The notes beneath the pieces are model-generated. The model saw only the letters and a list, made by a program, of their open reading frames with translations, had not been told where the DNA came from and did no database searches. This document shows positions 1 to 5,781 of a DNA stretch of 7,869 nucleotides, one piece after another; the first letter of the stretch is position 1; each line of letters begins with the position of its first letter. Origin of the DNA: an uncultured Erysipelotrichaceae bacterium (GTDB lineage: Bacteria; Bacillota_I; Bacilli_A; Erysipelotrichales; Coprobacillaceae); NCBI GenBank assembly GCA_900317015.1, contig ONFH01000058.1:1-7869 (forward strand), given 5' to 3'. A program made the translations under genes and the position numbers.

Positions 1-69
1 ATATTATATAATAATGAAATTGGTAATGAAATAGAATCACTCTTTGTTTTAAAATCAGATCCTATTTAA
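1..69 (+). CDS. Possible 3' end of a preceding gene (partial)
   Basis: The first frame is open from the window edge to a TAA at 67-69 and reads as a hydrophilic C-terminal tail (…NEIGNEIESLFVLKSDPI). It is only 22 codons, so it could be chance in AT-rich DNA. No family can be named. A run of six T at 113-118 follows, but I could not draw a convincing terminator hairpin before it. Confidence 0.25.
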   Translation: MLYNNEIGNEIESLFVLKSDPI

Positions 70-130
70 GAAGATCAGTGATCGTGTATACATGCGATGG
101 ATCAGTCATAGATTTTTTATGACATGATTC

Positions 131-150
131 TATAATGACGATGAAAAGGA
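131..150 (+). promoter_or_regulatory. Start-deciding RBS (with possible -10) for the DUF5684-like gene
   Basis: AAAAGGA at 144-150 lies 11 nt before the ATG at 162, whereas the in-frame ATGs at 135 and 141 have no purine-rich site before them. This favours 162 as the start. TATAAT at 131-136 matches a perfect -10 box, but no good -35 lies 16-18 bp upstream and transcription from it would begin almost at the RBS, so the promoter call is weak. Confidence 0.45.
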
Positions 151-161
151 AATTATTATTT

Positions 162-605
162 ATGAATGATGCAGAAATGAATGCTCTCCCTGGAGCATTT
201 GTGGTCATATGGATTTTTGGAGCTATTATTGCCATTATTCAGGTGATTGGCGTATGGAAAATGTATAAGAAGGCAGGTATTCCACTATTAAACATTTATG
301 ATTGGTTAAGGATGTCAGGATTTTCGACAGGATGGTCTCTTGTTGGTTCAATTGGCACACTGGTTGGAACTATTTTAGTAGGAGCGATGAGCATTCAAAA
401 TCATAATGATCTCACTGCTGCGAGTGTTGTATTCGTGGTCATTATTGGTGTCCTTACAGCCATTTTACAAATTATGAGCTGCTTTAAAATTGCCAAGAGA
501 TTTGGTCGTGGAGTAGGTGTCGGTTTCTTGTTTCTGTTATTTGCACCTATCATGTGCATGATTGCAGGCTTTGGCAAGACTTGGATCTATCAGAAACATT
601 ATTAA
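162..605 (+). CDS. DUF5684-like small integral membrane protein
   Basis: Start chosen at ATG 162 because AAAAGGA precedes it; upstream in-frame ATGs at 135 and 141 would add up to nine residues. The 147-aa product has four likely membrane helices (about residues 11-31, 58-78, 86-107, 118-136). Two segments resemble the DUF5684 family: WKMYKKAGIP (32-41) after helix 1, and a FKIAKRFGRGVGVGF stretch (108-122) leading into the last helix, where the family usually has a lysine/glycine-rich 'AKAFGKGTGFG'-like segment. The central IPxYN-type motif is only loosely kept (IPLLNIYDW). These proteins have no established function and are presumed to sit in the cytoplasmic membrane. The gene stands alone, bounded downstream by a terminator. 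Family assignment is by remembered pattern and is moderate. Confidence 0.7.
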   Translation: MNDAEMNALPGAFVVIWIFGAIIAIIQVIGVWKMYKKAGIPLLNIYDWLRMSGFSTGWSLVGSIGTLVGTILVGAMSIQNHNDLTAASVVFVVIIGVLTAILQIMSCFKIAKRFGRGVGVGFLFLLFAPIMCMIAGFGKTWIYQKHY

Positions 606-638
606 AATCTACTTATCAATTAAGAATGGTGAGACTGA

Positions 639-670
639 GAGAAGTAGAAAAATGCTTCTCCTTTTTCTTT
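639..670 (+). terminator. Rho-independent terminator after the membrane-protein gene
   Basis: GAGAAGTA (639-646) pairs with TGCTTCTC (653-660) over 8 bp including one G-U pair, with loop GAAAAA. A T-rich tail (TTTTTCTTT) runs 662-670. It lies 34 nt after the stop codon and separates this gene from the dehydrogenase. Confidence 0.75.
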
Positions 671-705
671 GGCATCATTTGATGATTACAAGGCATCTTA
701 TGATG
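671..705. promoter_or_regulatory. Tandem 21-bp-spaced direct repeats, candidate AraC-family activator site
   Basis: GGCATCATTTGATG (671-684) and GGCATCTTATGATG (692-705) match at 12 of 14 positions and are offset by exactly 21 bp, two helical turns. Each copy also has a short internal dyad (CATC…GATG). The second copy ends one base before the place where a -35 box would stand for the -10 at 729-734. That layout is typical of class II activation by AraC-type proteins. An AraC-family gene lies two genes downstream. Binding is inferred, not shown. Confidence 0.5.
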
Positions 706-728
706 TACGCTTTGTCGTCTTTCGATTG

Positions 729-734
729 TATACT
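729..734 (+). promoter_or_regulatory. -10 box of the dehydrogenase promoter
   Basis: TATACT at 729-734 fits a sigma-A -10 box. The hexamer 17 bp upstream (706-711, TACGCT) is a poor -35, as expected of an activator-dependent promoter. Transcription would start near 741, giving a leader of about 28 nt that contains the RBS GAGAGG (754-759). Confidence 0.45.
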
Positions 735-768
735 ACAGGTGCAATAAGAAAGAGAGAGGTAAACAGAA

Positions 769-1587
769 ATGAGTAAAAAAGTCATTTTAGTAACAGGTGC
801 ATCAAGTGGAATGGGATATGAAGCATGTAAGTCTTTAGCAAGCCAGGGACATAAAGTCTATGGCGGTGCTAGAAGAGTAGAAAAGATGGAAAGCTTAAAA
901 GCTGATGGAGTTACACCATTAAAATTAGATGTAACAGATGATGCTTCATGTAAAGAAGCTATTGATACGATTATGAAAAATGAAGGACGTATTGATGTGT
1001 TGATCAATAATGCTGGTTATGGCAGCTATGGTGCCATTGAAGATATCACGATTGATGAAGCAAAGAGACAGTTTGAAGTTAACTTATTCGGTTTAGCAAG
1101 ATTAACAAAGGCTGTCTTACCACATATGAGAATGCAACATTCAGGGACAATTATTAATACATCTTCAATGGGTGGTCGTTTAGTATCGTTCTTAGGTGGC
1201 TGGTATCATGCGACAAAGTATGCGGTAGAGGCATTCAGTGATGCTTTACGCATGGAGACAAAACAGTTTGGCATTCATGTTGCGTTGATCGAACCAGGGG
1301 GAATTAAAACAAACTGGGGACATATCGCAGCTGATCATTTAGCAGAATCTGCCAAGGGCGGAGCCTATGAAGAGGTCGCTTTAAAAGCAGCCGAAGGAAT
1401 GCATAAACAGTACTCAGGTAATATGATGAGTGATCCAAAAGTTGTTGTTAAAGCGATGTCTAAAGCAGTTACTGCAAGAAAGCCAAAACCTCGTTATCTG
1501 ATTGGCTTTGGGGCGAAACCATTAGTTTTCATGCATGCTATCTTACCAACACGTGCTTTCGATTTTATTATGATGCATGCATCATAA
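769..1587 (+). CDS. Short-chain dehydrogenase/reductase (classical SDR)
   Basis: A soluble 272-aa NAD(P)-dependent oxidoreductase with the whole classical SDR signature. It has the cofactor-binding TGASSGMG (9-16), LDVTD (53-57), NNAG (80-83), VNLFG with the structural Asn105, catalytic Ser133 in NTSSMGG, the YxxxK pair Tyr146/Lys150 (YHATK), and PGG (176-178). Arg35-Arg36 after the second strand suggests a preference for NADP(H). Length and motif order resemble the 17-beta-HSD-like branch, but the substrate cannot be read from sequence. ATG 769 has GAGAGG 9 nt upstream. It is followed after 42 bp by an AraC-family gene, so the two are probably co-transcribed and the regulator may act on the repeats at 671-705. 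It is the only enzyme gene in the first half of the window that looks undamaged. Confidence 0.92.
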   Translation: MSKKVILVTGASSGMGYEACKSLASQGHKVYGGARRVEKMESLKADGVTPLKLDVTDDASCKEAIDTIMKNEGRIDVLINNAGYGSYGAIEDITIDEAKRQFEVNLFGLARLTKAVLPHMRMQHSGTIINTSSMGGRLVSFLGGWYHATKYAVEAFSDALRMETKQFGIHVALIEPGGIKTNWGHIAADHLAESAKGGAYEEVALKAAEGMHKQYSGNMMSDPKVVVKAMSKAVTARKPKPRYLIGFGAKPLVFMHAILPTRAFDFIMMHAS

Positions 1588-1629
1588 ACTGATATACTGT
1601 TATTAGGAGTCTTTGAAAAGGAGAACGTT

Positions 1630-2620
1630 ATGAGTACGAATAAATTTATCTTAGATGGGCGTTATGGTGATTTATTACAATACTATGGAATCAATGTCGA
1701 AGAAGCATTGAAAAAAGCAGGATTACCAGAAGATACTTTTGCTCATAAAACGCCTATTTTAAAAGAAGAAGAGTATTATCGCTTTATGCAGGCCGTTGGT
1801 GACTTAACGAAAGATCCTGCCATGGCGTTAAAGATTGCATCTACTGATCGTATTGAAAGCTTTTCACCACCAATCTTTGCTTCTTATTGTGCGAAGAATG
1901 GAAGAATGTGTATTGAACGTTTAGCTCGCTATAAGAAGCTGATTGCACCTATGCAATTTATGATCACAGAAGATGAAGAGACATTGAGCGTCACTTTAAC
2001 ACCATCACAAGATGATTTGAAGCTGCCACTTTTCTTAGTAGAAAGTGAGTTTGTCTTCCTCGCCCATATTATTCAGATGGCTACAAAAGAAGAAATCGTA
2101 CCTGTTGCATTGACTATCGCTGAAGAAATGAATGATCCTGAACTCAATACTTTCTTTGGCGGTCATGTCAATTTAGGAAAGGATAATACGATCACTTTTC
2201 GTAAAGAAGATCTGATGAAACCATTCATCAGCTATAACGAAGCTATGTGGGAATACTTCCAGCCTGAGATGAATAAACGTTTAGCAGAATTAGAAGTCGA
2301 TGATTCGACTTCGGCAAGAGTCCGTAGTGCGTTATCCGAATTATTACCCAGGCGGTCTATGTGGAATTGAAGATGTAGCTTCTAAGCTCGGCCTTTCTAA
2401 GCGTACTTTACAAAGAAAATTAAAAGAAGAAAATACGACTTTCCAGAAGCAATTGAATAGTACGAGAGAGACATTGGCCATTCATTATATCCGCAATACG
2501 GATATGACGACGAATGATATTGCTTATCTGTTAGGATATGCAGAACTAAACTCATTCTTACGTGCTTTTACGATCTGGACAGGAAAAACGATCACAGAAT
2601 ATAAAAAAGAAATTTCATAA
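1630..2620 (+). pseudogene. AraC-family transcriptional regulator, split by a +1-type frameshift
   Basis: AAGGAG (1618-1623) precedes ATG 1630. The first frame gives an N-terminal domain resembling the Arabinose_bd-like (PF12625) sensor of OruR/ArgR-type AraC proteins, then runs out of frame at 2347-2349 and stops at 2370. From 2348 the shifted frame continues without a gap as PGGLCGIEDVASKLGLSKRT, a normal AraC helix-turn-helix start, with a second HTH (MTTNDIAYLLGYAELNSFLRAF) and a stop at 2620. Removing one C of CCC (2347-2349) restores a 329-aa protein of normal family length. There is no other lesion, so this may be a recent mutation, an assembly error in a short homopolymer, or recoding at CCC-AGG-C. 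Without recoding, the product would lack its DNA-binding domain. It lies 42 bp after the dehydrogenase, probably in the same transcript. Confidence 0.85.
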
Positions 2621-2670
2621 TGCGCATCTTTATAAGGAAAAGCTTATTAAGCCTAAAACTATTTAGCCTC

Positions 2671-2716
2671 TTTGTTATCATGTGAAAAACTTTATAATGA
2701 TAAATAGATAAAGAGG
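2671..2716 (+). promoter_or_regulatory. Promoter and RBS of the broken NmrA/QOR2-like gene
   Basis: TATAAT at 2693-2698 is a consensus -10, with TTGTTA (2672-2677) 15 bp upstream or TTTGTT (2671-2676) 16 bp upstream as the -35. AGAGG (2712-2716) lies 6 nt before ATG 2723. Start signals survive although the reading frame is destroyed. The 102-bp gap after the AraC gene holds no clear terminator. Confidence 0.5.
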
Positions 2717-2722
2717 TACGTT

Positions 2723-3402
2723 ATGAATAAAATCGTTGTAAATAGTATTGATGGAAAATTAACAAAATATAAAGAAAAGGGCATTCAGGTTGCACAAGCT
2801 GACTTTAATGATATTGAATCATTGTCACAAGTTTTTGAAAATGTGGATCACTCCTATACTGAAGTCATCATTCAGAATTCTCCACTTGATTATATTATTT
2901 TAAGGAACTCATTATTTGTCGAAGCTTTTACGAGTGATTATATGCGTGTAGTTAAAGCCCATGAAGATACAATTGAAAAAAATATGGGGAGGGCAGAGTG
3001 TGGATTATCTCACGTAAAGACTGTGCGTTGGCAAGTTGACTCATTCATCGCACGATTTTAAATATTTATGTATCTTATGATCAATTCTTACAAACTGGCA
3101 AGAAAGCAACACATAATCATATAAAATATAAAGAATTGACTGATGACGAACTCTATGCCTACTTTGATTCAGTCGGTGTGCCTAGAGATACAAATGGAGA
3201 CTTTTCTAAGAGTCCTATTCAAGCTACTTCAGAAGGTATGATTACTTTTGGTACAACCGTAACACAAAGCTATTTAGATGTGCCGGTCAGCGATTTTGCC
3301 TCTTTAACAGGAAGATTACCATTATCGATCGAATATATCTTTGATCATGTTGACGAATATTTGTTAGGAGATCGTCATCGAAAAACCAGTCAGTCAACCT
3401 AG
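2723..3402 (+). pseudogene. Decayed NAD(P)-binding oxidoreductase (NmrA/QOR2-like)
   Basis: Fragments in family order are recognisable. YKEKGIQVAQADFNDIESLSQVFENVD (encoded around 2774-2848) matches the segment after the Rossmann nucleotide loop. SPLDYIILRNSLFVEAF follows in the same frame. In another frame come GEGRVWIISRKDCALAS (about 2989-3036) and, beyond an in-frame TGA (3037-3039), a C-terminal part with YKELTDDELYAYFDSVGVPRD and LTGRLPLSIEYIF. Damage: the N-terminal glycine-rich cofactor loop is missing (about 30 residues), about 60 residues are missing between FENVD and the YIILRN segment, one G appears lost from the GGGG at 2986-2989, then the TGA, and a further short deletion. Related proteins reduce quinones or act as NAD(P)H sensors. 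This one cannot bind cofactor. Its 3' end runs straight into the next pseudogene. Confidence 0.8.
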
Positions 3403-4204
3403 TCTTGACTATTTTCAAAATGATTATACGCTCGAACATCAGCTCGCTGATCTTGATGAATCTCATGTCGACTTAGCACTTTTAAAACTTCCTGGCTGCC
3501 AGGAATGGATGAATCTGCCTTTATGGCATGCCTATAATGAAGCTGTAGCTAAACATATTGCCTTAAGCAACGGACGCATGGAAGCTTTAGCAGTTGTACC
3601 ACCTTATGACACTCCCGAAAACTTAAAAGAACTCAATCAAACAATCGAAGACTTACATCTTAAAGGTATACAGCGATTTGTTCATTATGATGAAGACTAT
3701 TTAGATGAACCTGCTTATCGTGGTTTCCTCAAATACGTTGCTAAAAAACAGATCCCTGTTTATGTACATCATAGCTAGTGCCAGTCGAATATGAGTCCAT
3801 CAAGAAATATGAAAATGTCAGACGTTCTTATGGACGCTGTGCTGATCAGATCATTGCCATCTCACGTGAAGTCTTTAGTGATCTCTTTGTCGATGCACCA
3901 GATCTGAAGATCATTCATTTTATGCCTGGTGGAGGATACTTTACTTATAAGACAATGTTCCTGCCTCATGATTCTGGAAATGGACGCTTCGAAGTGAGTC
4001 GCATGCTCATCCAAGGGGTGAAGATAATCTGGATATTGCTATCAAAGTCTTAGGTAACGAAAATGTCATCTATGACTCCTCTTATCCTGTTAAAAAATTA
4101 TGGCTTGTTGGTGGTCCTGAGATGATCAAGGCATTAAAAATCTCTGAAGATGATAAACAGAAAGTCTTATTTGTGAGAATGCCAAACGTCTTTACAATTT
4201 ATAA
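3377..4204 (+). pseudogene. Decayed amidohydrolase (Amidohydrolase_2-like metal-dependent hydrolase)
   Basis: The first readable frame runs from about 3377 to the TAG at 3776-3778 and carries DYFQNDYTLEHQLADLDESHVDLALLKLPGCQEW, then MEALAVVPPYDTPENLKEL, LKGIQ and VYVHHS, the order expected of a TIM-barrel amidohydrolase. The frame then shifts to PVEYESIKKYENVRRSYGR…PDLKIIHFMPGGGYF…FLPHD. A second shift near 3994-4003, where two extra bases seem present after FEVS, leads to HAHPRGEDNLDIAIKVLGNENVIYDSSYP. A third shift near 4173 restores ENAKRLYNL and a TAA at 4202-4204. The N-terminal region with the first metal-binding histidines is absent, and about 20 residues before HAHP look deleted. Related enzymes hydrolyse or decarboxylate small cyclic or aromatic acids. 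No functional product is expected. Confidence 0.8.
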
Positions 4205-4210
4205 TATGCA

Positions 4211-4238
4211 AAATGCCTATCAGAAATGATAGGCATTT
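4211..4238. terminator. Bidirectional hairpin terminator between convergent genes
   Basis: AAATGCCTATC (4211-4221) and GATAGGCATTT (4228-4238) form a perfect 11-bp stem with a 6-nt loop (AGAAAT). Short T runs follow on both strands. It lies between the remnant amidohydrolase on plus and the HTH gene on minus, and its right arm overlaps the stop codon of the HTH gene. The U tracts are short, so efficiency is uncertain. Confidence 0.7.
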
Positions 4239-4644
4239 AGTCTGTTAATAGTTCAAATCCATGTTTCGCTAACAATTCATTGATGTCGATCAATGAGAAA
4301 TGATGAGAGATCCCAAAGATGATCAAGGCATCACGAGGCACTTTTGCATAGAGATTCCCATGATCACATAATGCTAAAAGACGAGTGATTTGATCAAAAT
4401 CAAGATCTAAGGCAATGGCTAAGGATAAAATCTTATTACGACTTGGACGTCTGGTCCCATTAAGGATCTGATAGCCGTATGTTCTTTCAATTTGGGCATC
4501 TTCAATGACTTTACTTTTTGATTTTGAAGACTCTTGAATATAGTCATCCATCAGTGAAGTAAAACTGATTTTTGGCAATTCATGAATCAAGTTTGTAGGC
4601 TCATTTGTACGAGTCAGTTGATTAAAGAGTTCGTTTGTTTTCAT
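4237..4644 (-). CDS. XRE-like helix-turn-helix protein, divergent from the kinase gene
   Basis: Start chosen at the ATG complementary to 4642-4644 (MKTNELFNQL), which has GGTGAT a few bases upstream. A longer start at 4698 would add 18 residues encoded opposite the kinase RBS and is less likely. The 135-aa soluble protein has a variable N-terminus, a conserved LPKISFTSLMDDYI lead-in, and an HTH region at about 44-90 (KVIEDAQIERTYGYQILNGTRRPSRNKIL). A helical C-terminus follows (NLYAKVPRDALIIFGISHHFSLIDINELLAKHG). From memory, this arrangement, with PSRxK after the recognition helix and 'RDALIIF…INELL', recurs in Bacillota beside Ser/Thr kinase genes. It may bind DNA or act as a partner or substrate of the kinase; the sequence cannot separate these. 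Its stop codon lies in a terminator arm. Confidence 0.8.
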   Translation of the reverse strand: MKTNELFNQLTRTNEPTNLIHELPKISFTSLMDDYIQESSKSKSKVIEDAQIERTYGYQILNGTRRPSRNKILSLAIALDLDFDQITRLLALCDHGNLYAKVPRDALIIFGISHHFSLIDINELLAKHGFELLTD

Positions 4645-4664
4645 TTCTATCACCATTTCAATGA

Positions 4665-4694
4665 TATAATATTTAAGAAGTGAAGGGAAGGAAA
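4665..4694 (+). promoter_or_regulatory. -10 box and RBS for the kinase gene in the divergent 55-bp intergenic region
   Basis: TATAAT at 4665-4670 is a consensus -10; the -35 is weak (TTTCTA at 4644-4649, 15 bp away) and would overlap the HTH start codon. AAGGAAA (4688-4694) serves ATG 4700. Both genes start from this short region, so the two promoters must overlap or compete, and binding by the HTH protein here would affect both. Confidence 0.45.
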
Positions 4695-4699
4695 GCATT

Positions 4700-5689
4700 A
4701 TGGGAAAAGATATTCAATTGATTAAAAAAGATGAAAACAAGATGATCTATCTCATTCAGAATCAAGAAGAAAAGACGATTGAAAAGATCTTACCATTGGA
4801 GGCCAAGCCTCTCTATCTTGCTTTAATGAAGATCAAGGCTTCTATTCCTCATATCAAAAAGGTCTATGAAAGCCAGGGGAAGCTGATTGTTGATGAAGAG
4901 TACATTGATGCACCAACGCTTGAAGACTATATCAAGATGCAGCCCATCACCCGTAAGCAGATCGTATCCATTATGAATCAGCTGTTAGAAATCTTAGATG
5001 CCCTACATCATCATGATCCAATCATTGTGCATCGTGATATTAAGCCAGAAAATATCTATTATGATGGGGAAAAAATCATCTTAGGCGACTTTGATATTGC
5101 CCGCTTTTATGAAGCTGGACATACATCTGACACCACGGCCTTAGGTTCAATTGGTTATGCCGCCCCAGAACAATTCGGCTTTTCACAAACTTCAGTTACA
5201 ACGGATCTTTATGCCTGTGGAGTCCTTTTAAATGTTTTAGCAACCGGTTATATGCCCTCTGTTTCACTTGTTAAAGGGATGTTTCGTCCTATCGTGAAAA
5301 GAGCGACCGCCATTGCCCCAAAGGATCGTTATCAAAGCGCAAAAGAAATGAAAAGAAGCTTAGAATACTGCACATTGGTTCCTGTTGGTTTTCGTAAAGG
5401 TAAGAAATCTTATAAGATCATTGCGACAATCATCTATGCAATATTGATCCTTTTGTCGGTCCTTGTCGTTTGTTCATTAGAGAAAGATGTCTTTTGGGGT
5501 GCTTTATTGTTATTTTCAATCTATCTATGGATCTTTCTTTTTGTTTTTAATTACGCCAATGTCTATGACTTTTGTTTCTTCCATAAGAGTCGACATGTCC
5601 TCATTAGAATCTTTGGCATTATTTTGACTGCCTCTCTTACTTATTTCATTTTCCTCTGCTTTTTTGGGCTAGCAATGTATATCAGCTGA
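4700..5689 (+). CDS. Membrane-anchored Ser/Thr protein kinase-like protein
   Basis: A 329-aa Hanks-type kinase fold. The catalytic loop VHRDIKPEN (110-118) is complete, with Asp113, Lys115 and Asn118. The metal-binding motif reads DFD (130-132) instead of DFG, then an activation segment with GSIGYAAPEQFG (149-160) and the DLYACGVLL helix (169-177). The N-lobe is short and lacks a recognisable GxGxxG loop; Lys29 in IEKILPL is the best candidate for the ATP-anchoring lysine. Arg210 in PKDRYQSA ends the kinase domain. After a basic linker, three hydrophobic helices (about 239-259, 265-287, 301-326) anchor it in the membrane. There is no PASTA or other extracellular sensor, unlike PrkC/StkP, so the catalytic domain should face the cytoplasm. 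ATG 4700 has AAGGAAA upstream. It is divergent from an HTH gene that is its likely partner. Activity is probable but the atypical N-lobe leaves doubt. Confidence 0.88.
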   Translation: MGKDIQLIKKDENKMIYLIQNQEEKTIEKILPLEAKPLYLALMKIKASIPHIKKVYESQGKLIVDEEYIDAPTLEDYIKMQPITRKQIVSIMNQLLEILDALHHHDPIIVHRDIKPENIYYDGEKIILGDFDIARFYEAGHTSDTTALGSIGYAAPEQFGFSQTSVTTDLYACGVLLNVLATGYMPSVSLVKGMFRPIVKRATAIAPKDRYQSAKEMKRSLEYCTLVPVGFRKGKKSYKIIATIIYAILILLSVLVVCSLEKDVFWGALLLFSIYLWIFLFVFNYANVYDFCFFHKSRHVLIRIFGIILTASLTYFIFLCFFGLAMYIS

Positions 5690-5690
5690 T

Positions 5691-5707
5691 GTGTGCAAAT
5701 AGCACAC
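5691..5707 (+). other. Small hairpin just after the kinase stop codon
   Basis: GTGTGC (5691-5696) and GCACAC (5702-5707) form a 6-bp GC-rich stem with loop AAATA, beginning two bases after the kinase stop. No T run follows, so it is not a standard terminator. It may slow 3' decay or be chance. Confidence 0.35.
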
Positions 5708-5718
5708 CAAATCCTTCA

Positions 5719-5778
5719 TTCGTCATGACATAATAACTATGTGAACTGATCGTATATTTATGAAGTTATGACGGAGGG
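5719..5778 (+). promoter_or_regulatory. Inverted repeat pairing with the RBS region of the DUF4352 gene
   Basis: CGTCATGAC (5721-5729) can pair with GTTATGACG (5765-5773) over 9 bp with one G-U pair, and two more pairs extend it to 5719/5775, into the GGAGGG RBS (5773-5778). A competing pairing, CTTCAT (5714-5719) with ATGAAG (5760-5765), shares bases with it, so the two helices exclude each other. This could be a translational switch or a DNA operator. The RBS is only 3-4 nt from ATG 5782, closer than for the neighbouring genes. A possible -10, TATATT (5753-5758), has no good -35; if it is used, the left arm would not be transcribed. Confidence 0.3.
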
Positions 5779-5781
5779 ACT

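Noticed and set aside
58..120. Possible terminator or operator built from repeated GATC words and TGTATACA before a T6 run
   Set aside because: Only 4-5 bp pairings with mismatches could be drawn, and none leads directly into the T run at 113-118.
562..747. Forward open frame of 61 codons overlapping the end of the membrane-protein gene
   Set aside because: It runs through the terminator and the tandem repeats, has no RBS and resembles no family.
1588..1629. Separate promoter for the AraC gene (TATACT at 1593-1598)
   Set aside because: There is no plausible -35, and the 42-bp gap without a terminator fits co-transcription with the dehydrogenase better.
2300..2620. Independent small HTH protein starting at ATG 2300
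   Set aside because: No RBS precedes it, its first 16 residues come from the wrong frame of the regulator, and the rest is the expected C-terminus of the AraC protein.
3136..3402. Stand-alone 88-residue protein starting at TTG 3136
   Set aside because: The family match continues upstream of the TTG to the in-frame TGA at 3037, so it is the C-terminal piece of the broken oxidoreductase.
3778..4053. Stand-alone 91-residue protein starting at GTG 3778
   Set aside because: It has no RBS, and its content is the middle of the amidohydrolase in a shifted frame.
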